Of a stretch of DNA of 64,000 nucleotides, positions 14,311-27,290 are shown piece by piece. Numbering within the stretch: position 1 is the stretch's first letter; every line of letters starts with the position of its first letter. The notes below the pieces were generated by a model that saw only the letters and a list, made by a program, of their open reading frames with translations, did not search any database and was not told the DNA's origin. The DNA lies in NCBI GenBank assembly GCA_024509875.1, contig JAMPIV010005834.1, positions 275,945 through 339,944 of the forward strand. The letters run 5' to 3'. This stretch comes from Oreohelix idahoensis. Taxonomy: Eukaryota > Mollusca > Gastropoda > Stylommatophora > Oreohelicidae. A program made the position numbers and the translations under genes.

Positions 14311-14870
14311 ATCTACACAAACAATAGATCTACTCAAAGAATTGATGTACTATAACACTTGTCCACTCACCGTAAAGATTAGAATAGACAACTGATCTAC
14401 ACAAACAATAGATCTACTCAAAGAATTGATGTACTATAACACTTGTCCACTCACAGTATAGATTAGAATAGACAACTGATCTACACAAACAATAGATCAA
14501 CTCAAAGAATTGATGTACTATAACACTTGTCCACTCACAGTATAGATTAGAATAGACAACTGAACTACACAAACAATAGATCTACTCAAAGAATTGATGT
14601 ACTATAACACTTGTCCACTCACAGTATAGATTAGAATAGACAACTGATCTACACAAACAATAGATCTACTCAAAGAATTGATGTACTATAACACTTGTCC
14701 ACTCACAGTATAGATTAGAATAGACAACTGATCTACACAAACAATAGATCTACTCAAAGAATTGATGCACTATAACACTTGTCCACTCACAATATAAATC
14801 TACACAAACAATAGATCTACCCAAAGAATTGATCTACTGTAACACTTGTCCACTAACAATATAAATCTTC
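14311..14870. repeat. 84-bp tandem repeat, about 6.5 copies
   Basis: Unit begins atctacacaaacaatagatc and includes tactcaaagaattgatgtac, which is the core of the 36-bp array at 13663-14058, followed by cttgtccactcacagtatag. The last copies are shortened. Non-coding. Confidence 0.95.
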
Positions 14871-15419
14871 AGAAATAACTGATCGACTCAAACATTAACC
14901 AACCCATCAATCGACCTACACAATTAACTGAGCTTAAAGCTACAGAAATCTGCATAAAAGACATCTTAATGGCTGGGGTTGCTATAGCGACTGCCTCACC
15001 ACGTTGACGGAATGGATACAGCAAACAACCACTTTGGAAATTGAAACCAAGACGAAATAGTTTCAAATGCGAGCGCTAGCGAACAATAAAAATCCACAGA
15101 GAAATGACACTTTGGGAGTCATGACCTAAGTGGGCCCATTCTCCTACAGTGTCAAGGAGGTAAAAGGGTTTTAAAAAATTGTCTAATGGGAGTACCTTTT
15201 CTGACGATCAGATTAACGTGTTGTATTCCTCGTATAGATTTTACTATTACCAGAAGTTACAAAACCATCGGCTACGTTAACATTCTTCAAAAGCCTGGGA
15301 GCAGTGTATCAGCGGATCTTACACAATGACTGTCTCCAACAACGCACGGAGAAAAAAAACAATGTCTATGGTTATGAAGTTATTCGAAGTAAGGTCCTGC
15401 AAATATAAATACATTATGC
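14871..15419. other. Unassigned sequence
   Basis: No gene, repeat or terminal structure recognised. Confidence 0.4.
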
Positions 15420-15505
15420 CAGCGTTTCTCAAACTTTTGTTAATTCACGGAACACTTTTTCATTTGAAATGAATTGACGGAACAATAATCCTAAAAATTG
15501 GGTTT

Positions 15506-15676
15506 GTTGTTGTTTTCAATCCAGCGGCGCGTGGGCTTTAGCCCTTCGGCCCAATGACATGTAGAAAGTTTCATTTTCATGCCATTGTGAAGCTGGGATT
15601 CCTGTGGACTTTCCTTCCCACCCGGTCAGAAGCCAGACACCATCCATCTTAGCTCCTTCCCATCCACAGAGGGTTT
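15506..15676 (-). mobile_element. SINE-A, 5'-truncated, nested in hAT-2
   Basis: This is the reverse complement of the 3' part of the full SINE-A at 21947-22225; shared blocks include tgggctttagcccttcggcc (plus strand) and catccacagagggttta. It is flanked by a perfect 13-bp duplication, aaaaattgggttt, at 15493-15505 and 15677-15689. The short A-rich tail reads gaaaacaacaac on the minus strand. The tRNA head is missing through 5' truncation. Confidence 0.93.
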
Positions 15677-15877
15677 AAAAATTGGGTTTAAGGTAGCATA
15701 TTACAAGTTTATATTATATTATGCGATTAATTAAAATTAAATTTAAGCTGTGTAAATAAAGAAAGTAATTAATACAGCTAAAATAAATATAATTAGAACT
15801 ATCAGTAGTTTAATCATGTTTAGTTTTTTATTACTTACAAAAGTAAAGTACTTGCACAAGTAATTGAACATTTGACA

Positions 15878-16330
<453 letters not shown>

Positions 16331-16435
16331 ATTCCGCGGAACACAGTTTGAGAAACGCTGCAGTATGCCATAGTTCTACGAATACATATAAAAAGCATAC
16401 ACAAATATAGATAAAAATATAGAGAAGTATCAAGC

Positions 16436-16437
<2 letters not shown>

Positions 16438-16502
<65 letters not shown>

Positions 16503-16510
16503 GAGAGAGA
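16438..16510. repeat. (GA)n microsatellite
   Basis: About 70 bases of GA repeat with one interruption. Ser/Leu-rich open frames across it on the minus strand are artefacts. Confidence 0.98.
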
Positions 16511-16792
16511 TTAGGTATAAGACATGTATAAACAGAATAAAAAATAGCAAAACAGACTAAGAGAGACATGAATATAACTCAAGAGCTGAAGGCATACTCA
16601 CAGTGAGGGACAAGACATGGAGAGTGTAGGAGAGACGACGGTTAATAACAGGCATAGCTTATCAAGGACGGGAGGTAATGAGTGTGCCGGGCCACATTAA
16701 GTCAATGTTGTTTTTTTAGGTCAGTAGAACTCAACAATTTATGTGTGTGTCTTAAATAACCTTCTTTTGTGTCAAGGACGAACATTGTAGTG

Positions 16793-16977
16793 CAGAAGTT
16801 TTCAAACTTTTTTGGTCCGCGCTCCCTTGACCTGTGCATAAATCACCGCGACTCCTCTCTATACTATATATTATGCTCACAATATCGAGCCCAACACTTT
16901 TCCCAAGCCACCGCGACGCCCTTAGCCGAGGGCCGCGACGCCCCTGGGAGCCGCGACGCACAGTTTGAAAACCTCTG
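16793..16977. mobile_element. hAT-3: 185-bp hAT MITE
   Basis: Inverted termini are cagaagttttcaaactttttt-like at the left and the complement of cagaggttttcaaactgtg at the right. A perfect 8-bp duplication, ttgtagtg, lies at 16785-16792 and 16978-16985. The interior carries three or more copies of a ccgcgacgc motif, a common subterminal arrangement for transposase binding in hAT elements. No coding capacity. Confidence 0.93.
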
Positions 16978-17280
16978 TTGTAGTGTGTTTTTAAGGATTT
17001 ATTCCCCCGAAGTACATTTTTCCTCCTACATGTCACTGTTTGTCTTCTCTAGTGGCGTATTGAGAATTAGGTTAGAGGGGGTGGTTTTTTTTTATTTCTG
17101 TTAGGTGACTCAGAAATGTGTGCGTGTGTGTGTGGGTGGATGTGTGTTATGTTTATATACGTTAGATTACATACTTCTTTGGGAGGAAGGTTTATTCACC
17201 TTATCAACAAGATGCACAGTAAACTTTAGTTACGACATATTATGATAAACGAAACTTAGAAAGAAAAAAAAAAATTAACA

Positions 17281-17350
17281 GATGAACTTTCGTAAATGGA
17301 TGCTTGCGCAGAAAAAAGAACTGAAGAAGTATGACAAAATCACTGATGTG
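17281..17350 (+). pseudogene. LINE-X fragment leading into a minisatellite
   Basis: The plus strand reads FRKWML...KKYDKITDVELMT, matching the LINE-X path TFINGxLRRIL-xxWYDKITNVELMT. The reading runs without a break into the first unit of the following array, so the array grew inside this LINE copy. Confidence 0.75.
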
Positions 17351-19350
17351 GAACTGATGACATAGTTGGTTTTGGTTTGTCGGACCTAACAAAAATCACC
17401 AATGTGGAACTGATGACATAGTAGGTTTTTGGTTTTTGTTTGTCGAACTAACAAAATCACCAATGTGGAACTGATGACATAGTTGGTTTTGGTTTGTCGG
17501 ACTAACAAAATCACCAATGTGGAACTGATGACATAGTTGGGTTTTGGTTTGTCGGACTAACAAAATCACCAATGTGGAAAACTGATGACATAGTTGGTTT
17601 TTGGTTTGTCGGACTAACAAAATCACCAATGTGGAACTGATGACATAGTTTGGTTTTGGTTTGTCGGACTAACAAAATCACCAATGTGGAACTGATGACA
17701 TAGTTGGTTTTTTTGGTTTGTCGGACTAACAAAATCACCAATGTGGAACTGATGACATAGTTGGTTTTTGGTTTGTCGGACTAACAATATCACCAATGTG
17801 GAACTGATGACATAGTTGGTTTTGGTTTTGTCGGACTAACAAAATCACCAATGTGGAACTGATGACATGTTGGTTTTGGTTTGTCGGACTAACAAAATCA
17901 CCAATGTGGAACTGATGACATAGTTGGTTTTGGTTTGTCGGACTAACAAAATCACCAATGTGGAACTGATGACATAGTTGGTTTTGGTTTTGTCGGACTA
18001 ACAAAATCACCAATGTTGGAACTGATGACATAGTTGGTTTTGGTTTTGTCGGACTAACAAAATCACCAATGTAGAACTGATGACATAGTTGGTTTTGGTT
18101 TGTCGGACTAACAAAATCGCCAATGTGGAAAACTGATGACATAGTTGGTTTTTGGTTTTGTCGGACTAACAAAATCACCAATGTGGAACTGATGACATAG
18201 TTGGTTTTTGGTTTTGGTTTGTCGGACTAACAAAATCACCAATGTGGAACTGATGACATAGTTGGTTTTTGGTTTGTTGGACTAACAAAATCACCAATGT
18301 GGAACTGATGACATAGTTGGTTTTTGGTTTTTGGGTCTCACAAAATCACCAATATGGAACTGATGATAGAGTTGGTTTTTGGTTTTGGTTTGTCGGACTA
18401 ACAAAATCAAAAATGTGGAACTGATGACATAGTTGGTTTTTGGTTTTGGTTTGTCGGACTAACAAAATCACCAATGTGGAACTGATGACATAGTTGGTTT
18501 TTGGTTTTGGTTTGTCGGACTAACAAAATCACCAATGTGGAACTGATGACATAGTTGGTTTTTGGTTTTGGTTTGTCGGACTAACAAAATCACCAATGTG
18601 GAACTGATGATATAGTTGGTTTTTGGTTTTGGTTTGTCGGACTAACAAAATCACCAATGTGGAACTGATGACATAGTTGGTTTTTGGTTTTGGTTTGTCG
18701 GACTAACAAAATCACCAATGTGGAACTGGGGGGGGATGATATAGTTGGTTTTTTGGTTTTGGTTTGTCGGACTAACAAAATCACCAATGTGGAAACTGAT
18801 GACATAGTTGGTTTTTGGTTTTGGTTTGTCGGACTAACAAAATCACCAATGTAAACTGATGACATAGTTGGTTTTGGTTTTGGTTTGTCGGACTAACAAA
18901 ATGACCAATGTGGAACTGATGACATTGTTGGTTTTTCGTTTTGGTTTGTCGGACTAACAAATCACCAATGTGGAACTGATGATATAGTTGGTTTTTTATT
19001 TTGGTTTTTCAGACTAACCAAATCACCAATGTGGAACTGATGACATTTTTGGATTTGGTTTGTCAGACTAACAAAATCACCAATGTGCAACTGGTGACAT
19101 AGTTGGTTTCTGGTTTTGGTTTTTTCAGACTAACAAATCACCAATGTGGAACTGATGATATAGTTAGTTTTTGGTTTTGGTTTGTCGGACTAACAAAATC
19201 ACCAATGTAGAACTGATGATGTAGTTGGTTTTTTATTTTGGTTTTTCAGACTAACAAAATCACCAATGTGGAACTGATGACATTTTTGGATTTGGTTTGT
19301 CGGACTAACAAAATCCCCAATGTGGAACTGATGACATAGTTGGTTTTTGG
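17340..19350. repeat. LINE-X-derived minisatellite, 54-61-bp unit, roughly 35-40 copies
   Basis: Each unit contains aatcaccaatgtggaactga (LINE-X ITNVELM) plus tgacatagttgg and a variable gttttttggtttgtcggact segment. Early units are about 54 bp; later ones gain an extra ttttggt-type insert to about 61 bp. The array directly follows LINE-X coding sequence at 17281. Unit length varies and frames shift between copies, so it is non-coding. Confidence 0.95.
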
Positions 19351-19729
19351 TTTTTGTCGTGAAGTGGTTGAATTCACACCACGGTATTCTGATAATTCTT
19401 TACCCAAACGAAACGCCATTTCGTTAGTAATAGAAGGATGCAGAGAGAACCAATGGAAAAAAAACCACACTTTTAGGCAGTAATTTACATTTAACGGACA
19501 AGCCTAACAATGGAGTCTATCGATCTGTGCAAATCCGTGGATGTGGAATTTAATTACAGACTTATGAGCGAAGTACAGCATGACAGAGGTCTAGAATCCA
19601 CAACTAGGCATGTTTATTTATAAGTATGTGCAAAGACCTCCACGGAAAGTATAAGATTATGTTAGTCCATAATTTTGCTGGTTGGGCTACGCCTAGGAAA
19701 ATACGGTAGTAATGATAGTAAAAAAACTA
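19351..19729. other. Unassigned sequence
   Basis: No gene or repeat recognised between the minisatellite and the palindromic element. Confidence 0.4.
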
Positions 19730-20738
19730 GGTTCTTGTGCGTTTTTATTCACCGGTTAAATCAAATTCTGGAAATTTATTACCAAAACTGAGAACCGTAC
19801 TTTTTCTTGACTGAAAAAATGTTGATTTCACATTGTGATTTGGGAGGCAAGTTAAAAAAAAAAGCGTTTCTCTTGCATTCATAGTTGACACGCTTACGAC
19901 AGACCCGCCCTCCAAAAACCCCCCCCCCCCCCGTATTTTAAAAAAAAGTTTATAAACCAATAGAACGGAATTGAATCAGTTCTACAAGTTAACGGTACAA
20001 AGGAAACAAGGGAAATCGCTGCCGTTGCCTTCTCTAACTCAAGATCAGAGTCAGGCACCCTTTTACAGCTGGTTTGACTGATGCGTGACACATGTTCCCT
20101 TCCTCGCTGCCGTTGCCTTCTCTAACTCAGGATCAGAGTCAGGTACCCATTTACAGCTGGTTATGGAGTGTTAGAGACTTCACCATACTAGGTCCAGCAT
20201 CGAGAGGTGGGGGAGACCAGTTTCCTTCCTCGCTGTCTTTTCCTTCCCTAACTCAAAGTTAAGTACCCATTTATAGCTAGGTAGACCCCATCTCTCGATG
20301 CTGGACTTAGTATGGTGAAGTCTCTAACACTCCATAACAGCTGTAAATGGGTACCTTACTCTGATCCTGAGTTAGAGAAGGCAACGGCAGCGAGGAAGGG
20401 AACAGGTGTCACGCATCAGTCTAACCAGCTGTAAAAGGGTACCTGCCTCTTATCTTGAGTTAGAGAAGGAAACGGCAGCGAGGAAGGGAACAGGCCACCC
20501 CACCTCATAAAGCTGGGACCCAGTACCTCGAAGTCTATAACACTTCACTCCCCTACGGCAGAATGTGCTACGTGACTACAACCTTACGAACGGCAGGCGT
20601 GTTTTTAAAAAAATTCTAAGCAACGGGGGAGGGGGGAGAGGACAATGACACTTTTTCAGTCAAGAAAGAGTACGGTGATCGGTTTGGGTAATAAATATCC
20701 ACAATTTGATTTAACCGGTGAATTAACGCACAAGTACC
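19730..20738. mobile_element. 1-kb palindromic (foldback-like) element containing inverted SINE-C tails
   Basis: The outer arms are near-perfect inverted repeats: 19730-19832 (ggttcttgtgcg, then caccggttaaatcaaatt) against 20640-20738. Inside, a second pair of arms about 180 bp long, 20028-20206 and 20286-20480, is built from SINE-C body sequence (cgctgccgttgccttctcta, cagctgtaaatgggtacc). The spacer is about 80 bp. A C14 run at 19919 is matched by a G-rich run near 20630. No transposase and no clear target duplication are visible. It could be a foldback transposon or two inverted insertions fixed together. Confidence 0.75.
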
Positions 20739-21100
20739 AAAAATTATTATATAGATAGATAAAGAATATTTCAGGGTGTCATTTAAGCCTTAGATGACCA
20801 AAATCGCTCCAGAAATAAGGTAGATAAAGGCATTCATAGTTTTTCAAAATTGAACAGATAGACAGATTAGGCACTCATTATGAGATTCGCCAACACCCCG
20901 TTAGTCACTGCTCCCCGAGACGCCAGATGTGCTGTATAAATAGACCTTGCATACTGCTAATTGGGGCCATAAGATTTGAAAAGCACAGCGAGCAGAAGAA
21001 GTGGTAAAAGTGTTAATGAAGAGTGCCTTTGCCTTTTGTACCTGAGAGCAGATCATTCTAACCATTAACAGCTCGACTGTGTGTGCCTGAGGGTAAGAAA

Positions 21101-21102
<2 letters not shown>
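20739..21102. other. Unassigned sequence
   Basis: No gene or repeat recognised. Confidence 0.4.

Positions 21103-21184
<82 letters not shown>
21103..21184. repeat. (TA)n(TG)n compound microsatellite
   Basis: About 48 bases of TA followed by about 34 bases of TG. Confidence 0.98.
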
Positions 21185-21188
<4 letters not shown>

Positions 21189-21882
21189 ATTTCTATTGAT
21201 TCACTACAGTGTGCGATAGGAGTGTGTAGACGTGTTTCTGCAACCATTGTGTAATTTCTGAAGGTTTTACCAGCATGTGTATATTTAAATAAATTAAGAA
21301 CGGAAGCAGAAAAGGTGTCCATTGTTTTAGAAAAGCAGTTAAAGAATTATTTCTTGTTGGAATGGATCACACATCAGGAACAAAGGAAAAGATGAAAGGA
21401 ATTGTATTACTGTGTCGTTTGAGCTATTGCTTAGTATGTTATACAAGACCTAATCATTGTATGGAGGCAGATCATGGATAAATGGCTCTAAATAAGGATT
21501 TAGAGGAAAATTGTAGTCACAGTGAACTGGATTTGGTTATTACTGTTATAATATGTCCTGTGCATCTGCGGGCACTCCGTCTGAAACTGTCTATCATCCC
21601 CAACCTTTGTGATAGTGGGAATAGTGATAGAGAATATAGTGGTAATCCAATCTCTTTCAGGTTTTATTCTGTCAACCACATACACACTTGAAAGAGTCAG
21701 CCACTACTGCTGGACTTGTGGTGCGAGAGCTCTTGCTGTTTTTATAGGGCCAGTTACCCAGTATCCACTGCCGGGAGGAACTTCTTGAAACGTTTCCTTC
21801 CATGTTGGGAGTGTGACATACTTCACGACATACAGATAAGTGGCAAAACAAAGCCACTTGTTAGCATATCCTGGATACACCA

Positions 21883-21884
<2 letters not shown>
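21185..21884. other. Unassigned sequence
   Basis: About 700 bp with no supported gene; overlapping short frames on both strands have no motif. Confidence 0.4.
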
Positions 21885-22984
<1,100 letters not shown>

Positions 22985-23325
22985 AGTTTTTCGGACTAAC
23001 AAAATCACCAATGTGGAACTGATGACATAGTTGGTTTTTGGTTTTGGTTTGTCGGACTAACAAAATCACCAATGTGGAACTGATGATATAGTTGGTTTTT
23101 GGTTTTGGTTTGTCGGACGAACAAAATCACCAGTATAGAACTGATGACATAGTTGGTTTTTGGTTTTGGTTTGTCGGACTAACAAAATCACCAGTGTAGA
23201 ACTGATGACATAGTTGGTTTTGGTTTGTCGGACTAACAAAATCACCAGTGTAGAACTGATGACATAGTTGGTTTTTGGTTTTGGTTTGTCGGACTAACAA
23301 AATCACCAATGTTGAACTGATGACA
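22985..23325. repeat. LINE-X-derived minisatellite, about 61-bp unit, 6 copies
   Basis: Same unit as the array at 17340-19350 (aatcaccaatgtggaactga plus the ggttttggtttgtcggacta segment). It is followed, after a SINE-B insertion, by LINE-X sequence that picks up exactly where the unit stops (tgatgacaagtaccag), so this array also sits inside a LINE-X copy. Confidence 0.93.
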
Positions 23326-23799
23326 TTTTTGGTTTTTGGGACTATCTTCATTGCACAAGGACAACTCCGCCAGTGTTCCAATCTGCTCACTTAGATCACA
23401 CAAAGAGGATCTCAGCACAGTGCACGAACTCCGTAGCATCGGCAACAATCCCGGTGTGTGTATATAGAAACCACACATTCTGTAAATATTTTTTGTCGTG
23501 GGTAGGTTTCTAATATTTAAATTTCGGCCTTTATGGCTTACTCTTTACAATTTCTAACTGCCGTGGGATTTTTAACTTGCGCAACGTGTACACGGGACCT
23601 CCTATTTTTGCCCTTATCCGAGGAGGCTAGGCATCCGATCTCACTACCCAGGAGACCAGGGGGGAGCATGACATCATTATGACCACTGGTTCTGAAAAAT
23701 AAAATTGCCATAAATTATATTCCTTCTACTGGGAATCGAACCCGGTACCTTTAGAACGTGAGGCGGACGCCATACCTCTGTGCCACTCCGACCCCTTGA
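23326..23799 (-). mobile_element. SINE-B, full-length tRNA-derived SINE, minus strand
   Basis: On the minus strand the head begins ggggtcggagtggcacagag and contains ggttcgattccc (B box). A roughly 350-bp body follows, with caggaggtcccgtgtacacg-like and gtgctgagatcctctttgtg blocks, ending in an A-rich tail. Duplicated tgatgaca lies at 23318-23325 and 23800-23807. Copies at 24672-24950 and 47083-47695 share the head and body. At about 474 bp it is long for a SINE. Confidence 0.87.
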
Positions 23800-24180
23800 T
23801 GATGACAAGTACCAGACAAGATGGCATTGAAATAAAATGTGAGGAGAAAACATTGACGTTCAATAAGGCGGACACTGTGGACAACAACCTGATAATATTT
23901 CAAGGCGGACACTGTGGACAACAAGCTGATAATATTTCAAGGTGGACACTGTGAACAACAAGCTGATAGTATTTCAAGGTGGACACTGTGAACAACAAGC
24001 TGATAGTATTTCAAGGCGGACACTGTGGACAACAACCTGATAATATTTCAAGGCGGACACTGTGGACAACAAGCTGATAGTATTTCAAGACAGTCCATGT
24101 TCTGGAACTCACCGTGTAAAAGAAATAGAGGGTGACATAAAAACATAGGAAGAAGAAAACTGGTGACAGACATGACAGAA
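23800..24180 (+). pseudogene. LINE-X C-terminal region with an internal 37-bp array
   Basis: The sequence continues LINE-X after SINE-B (gatgacaagtaccagacaag), reaches the RWIGHT motif, and there expands into a six-copy 37-bp array (23867-24088). It then resumes with agacagtccatgttctggaa, matching the ITRQSLFWN part of the LINE. Frames are broken. Confidence 0.8.
23867..24088. repeat. 37-bp tandem repeat, 6 copies, derived from LINE-X
   Basis: Unit starts ggcggacactgtggacaaca and ends cctgataatatttcaa. It matches the LINE-X segment coding for WIGHTLRKPDDSIT, so it arose by tandem duplication of that segment. Confidence 0.88.
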
Positions 24181-24479
24181 ATCAAGAATTCATCGCTGGG
24201 GTAGCACAGGCAACTTGACGTGAATTTCTTGAAAGTCTTTGCACTTTGTTACAATGAAATGTATTGGCGTAATGATGAATATGATGATAATAATAACGAT
24301 AATGAAAGTGATGATAGCACGGCTTCATGGGGGAGCCGGACTTGTAATATTTCACTCCCGAATGAGACGTTTCCCACCTGAATGACCTTATCCATGAAAT
24401 ATATCTTTGGTGTCTTTTCTTCATTTTAAAATGCTCTTTCTTTTATTTTCTTTCTCGTCTATCTCCCTCTGTTCTCCAG
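24181..24479. other. Unassigned sequence
   Basis: No gene. Contains a short gatgataataat-rich stretch near 24280. Confidence 0.4.
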
Positions 24480-24489
24480 CTGCTCCAAC

Positions 24490-24528
<39 letters not shown>

Positions 24529-24662
24529 CCCATCAGCTGAAGATCTTTTCATGTGTTTTGTTTCACGTGTTTCATCTTTTTGTTTTTTCTCTACTTCTCT
24601 TCTCCAAGTGGTCTCCTCTACTTCTATAACCCCCGGTAGATCCGGAACAAGGACTGTCTCGT
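24480..24662 (-). pseudogene. LINE-X 3' end, minus strand, with (GATT)n tail
   Basis: On the minus strand, from 24662, the sequence reads gagacagtccttgttccgga and then ETTWRREVE-like coding, a degraded GTP-like stretch and a (GATT)n tail at 24494-24527. This is the same tail type as the LINE-X copy ending at 9722. Confidence 0.75.
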
Positions 24663-24671
24663 AAGGCAATA

Positions 24672-24950
24672 TAAGCGGGTTGGACTGGCTAAAAGGTATG
24701 GCGTCTGCCTCTAATTCTAAAGGTACCGGGTTCGATTGTCATGTCAGAGAATATATTTCATGGAAACGTTTTCAGAACAAATGGGTCCTAATGATATCAT
24801 TCCTGTTTACACACATTGGGATCCTCGCCGGTGCTACGGGGTTCGTGCACTGTGCTGAGATCCTCTTTGTGTGATCTAAGGGAGGAGATCGTAACACTGA
24901 TGGAGTTGTCCGTGTGCAGTGAAGATGATCTTTACGCCAAACCAAACCAA
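24672..24950 (+). mobile_element. SINE-B with internal deletion
   Basis: The head (ggtatggcgtctgcctctaa, then ggtaccgggttcgattg) and the 3' body (gtgctgagatcctctttgtg) match the complete copy at 23326-23799, but about 200 bp of the middle are missing. Confidence 0.83.
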
Positions 24951-24974
24951 GTAATCTAATCTAAGGTACGAGTC

Positions 24975-25095
24975 CAATCCATCGTCAGCGCCTTCATCTT
25001 ATCTCTGGTTCCACTGGCACTTTCTGGTTCATGTCATCAGTTCCACATGTTTGACCTTGCTCTAATAACCTATTAATATCTCCTTCAGTCATAAA
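24975..25095 (-). pseudogene. LINE-X fragment, minus strand
   Basis: The minus strand reads caaggtcaaacatgtggaac, tgatgacatgaaccag and gtgccagtggaacc, matching LINE-X through the hotspot segment (one unexpanded copy) and the following PVEQE segment. Confidence 0.75.
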
Positions 25096-25139
25096 TGACA
25101 AGGTCAATGTGACCTTGAGGTGAAACCCCTCAGTTTTTT

Positions 25140-25372
25140 GTTTTTTTTTATTGTGTCCCTTTCTTTGTGTTCTTTTCACTTCTGCTAGTTGTATGAGCGG
25201 CTTATCGCCCAATCTGAGGTGGTGCTGTAGAGAGCATCGCCACTTGGTATGATCGACAGCTTCATCCTCCCAGGTTGTTGGATTTATGTCCAGTGTCCTC
25301 ATGTCTCTCTTGCACACATCTTTGAACCTCAGCTGCGGTCGCCCAGCTGCATTTTTTGTTGATGCTATTTTA
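25140..25372 (-). pseudogene. LINE-W: C-terminal end of another LINE
   Basis: The minus-strand frame carries GRPQLRFKDVCKRDM, then DINPTTWEDEAVDHTKWR, then a KRTQRK-like basic end. This matches the widespread GRxxLRYKDxCKRDM...WExxAxDRxxWR tail of a distinct LINE clade. Only about 75 codons survive; no RT motifs. Confidence 0.78.
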
Positions 25373-25389
25373 CATATATATACTTGTAT

Positions 25390-26450
25390 ATATATCAATG
25401 CTAACAATCCCGTTATCTCATTCTATCATAGTTAACATTACTATCATCATGTGGCATATATATCAATGCTAGCAATCGATCCTCTCGCCACATTGTATCA
25501 TAGTTAACATTACTATCATCATGTGGCATATATATCAATGCTAACAATCAATCCTCTTGCCAAATTGTATCATTGTTAACATTACTATCATCGTATGTAA
25601 TGTATCATAGTTAACATTACTATCATCATGTATTATGAATATCAGTGCTAACAATCAATCCTCTCACGATATTGTATCATAGTTAACATTACAAAAGCAG
25701 CAGCTGGGAGACTTTTTAAGGTCATAAAACGAGGATTCCTCAGCAAAACAGAGGTTGGTAAGAAAATGAAAATGGCTGTATACCGCTCCACCTATGTCCC
25801 AGTCTTGACATATGGATGCGAGTCATGGACAATGACTACAACCCACAAAAGCCAGATCCAAACCTCAGAAATGAGGTATCTGAAGAAGGTGGTTGAAGTA
25901 ACAAGAAGAGACATGGTCCACAACCAGACGATACGTCAAGGCCTAAAATCCCACCCCTGCAGACCCAAGTAGAACAGTCCCAACTAAGATGCTTTGGCCA
26001 TGTCTGCAGAATGGGAGAAGATCGGCTACCACGACAAGCATGGGAAACTAAGAGCCAGGGATCCAGACCCCCAGGACGACCCAGAGTCCGCTGGGAGGAC
26101 AACATTAGACAATCTTTGAAGGACCGAGGACTAGAATGGAACCAGGCCAGAAGGAAGACAGCCGATAGGATAGTCTGGCGCTCTCTCTTCCAAACCTCTA
26201 CACCTCAGGGTAGAAGGGGAACAACTAAGTAAGTAAGTTAACATTACTATCATCATGTGCCATATACCATAGTTAACATTACTATCACCGTCATGTATCA
26301 TAGTTAACACTACTATCATTATGTGTCATGTAGCGTAGTTAACACTACTATCATCATGTATCATGTATATCAGTGCTAACAATCTATCCCCTCACCATAT
26401 TGTATCATAGTTAACATTACTATCATTGTGTGTCATGTATCATAGTTCTT
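25390..26450. repeat. About 70-bp satellite (left arm), interrupted by LINE-Z
   Basis: Units contain catagttaacattactatca, then tcatgtggcatatatatcaa and tgctaacaatcaatcctc. The array occupies 25390-25691 and 26238-26450, with LINE-Z inserted between. A diverged version of the same unit lies at 32565-32900, on the far side of the gypsy element G1. Confidence 0.87.
25692..26237 (+). pseudogene. LINE-Z: 5'-truncated LINE with (TAAG)n tail
   Basis: The plus strand encodes a YVPVLTYGCESWTMT motif (family LTYGSETW), KVVEVTRRDMVHN, then after a frameshift near 25970 LRCFGHVCRMGEDRLPRQAW, a GRPRVRWEDNIRQSL motif and RIVWRSL. The 3' end is aactaagtaagtaag. The satellite sequence gttaacattac appears on both sides (25682-25692, 26238-26248) and may be the target duplication, although the target is itself repetitive. 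RT catalytic motifs and endonuclease are missing. Confidence 0.87.
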
Positions 26451-26456
26451 TCGTTT

Positions 26457-27290
26457 CAAACGTGTGTCTCACTTTGTTTTTGGCCTCTTTGCTGAACGTA
26501 TCTTCTCGATGTTTTTGGCAACTGGCCACATACAACCTTGAGAAATGGTATGCCCTAGGAAGTCAAGCTTTTCAAAGCCGATTAAACATTTGCTAGGTCG
26601 GGCGGTCAACCCAGCTTCCTTTAGTCTCCTAAGGAGCATAGCGACCTTAGCAATAATGTTCTTCGTAGTTATCTGTTGCAATAAGTATATCGTCCATGAA
26701 ATTGTGTATGTTTGGACTTTGCAAGGGTTCTAAAAGCTTTATCATCATTCTGGTGAAGACTCCTGGTGCGTTGTGCAAACCGAAAGGCATAACATTGAAA
26801 GTATACTGTCCTTCGCTAGTGCTAAAGGCTAACAGGGGTTTAATTTCCTCCTTGACTGGTATTTCGTAATAACCTTTACTCAGGTCAATCTTGGAGAAAA
26901 TTTTAGCCTTGCTAAGTTTGGTAAACAGTTCCGAGGCGCTTTTTAGTGGTTCAGGCTGAAATTCTGTTACAGTATTGAGTAGACGATAGTCAATACACAG
27001 TCGAACTTCCTTATTAGGGTTCTGTAACAGTACGACGCTAGAGCTATAGGGAGATGTAGACTCGCTAATAATCCCAGCTTGACGTAGCTTGTCTATTTCT
27101 CAACGTAACGTGTTTGCTTTCGCATACGGGATCGGGTAAACTCTGATTCGCACAGGTGTCTCGTTTGTCAGCTTCATATCAAACTCTACGAAATGTGTAC
27201 GACCAGGTATGTCCGTTAAGACTGCTGAGTACTGTTTCAGTAACGCCTTAGCTTCTGTCTGTTGTGCTTCTGAGAGAGTGTCGCCTATTT
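26457..27290 (-). pseudogene. G1 reverse transcriptase
   Basis: RT copies element RNA into DNA. The minus strand shows the gypsy RT blocks in order: VRIRVYPIPYAK near 27150, SPYSSSVVLL near 27050, VRLCIDYRLLN near 26990, KIDLSKGYYEIPV near 26870, FNVMPFGLHNAPGVF near 26780, the catalytic NFMDDILIAT box near 26690 and the FLGHTIS block near 26560. A stop interrupts it near 27098 and frameshifts lie near 27287 and 26665. The reading ends at about 26457, in the connection region; RNase H is absent. The RT starts immediately after the integrase C-terminal region, not before it. Confidence 0.9.
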
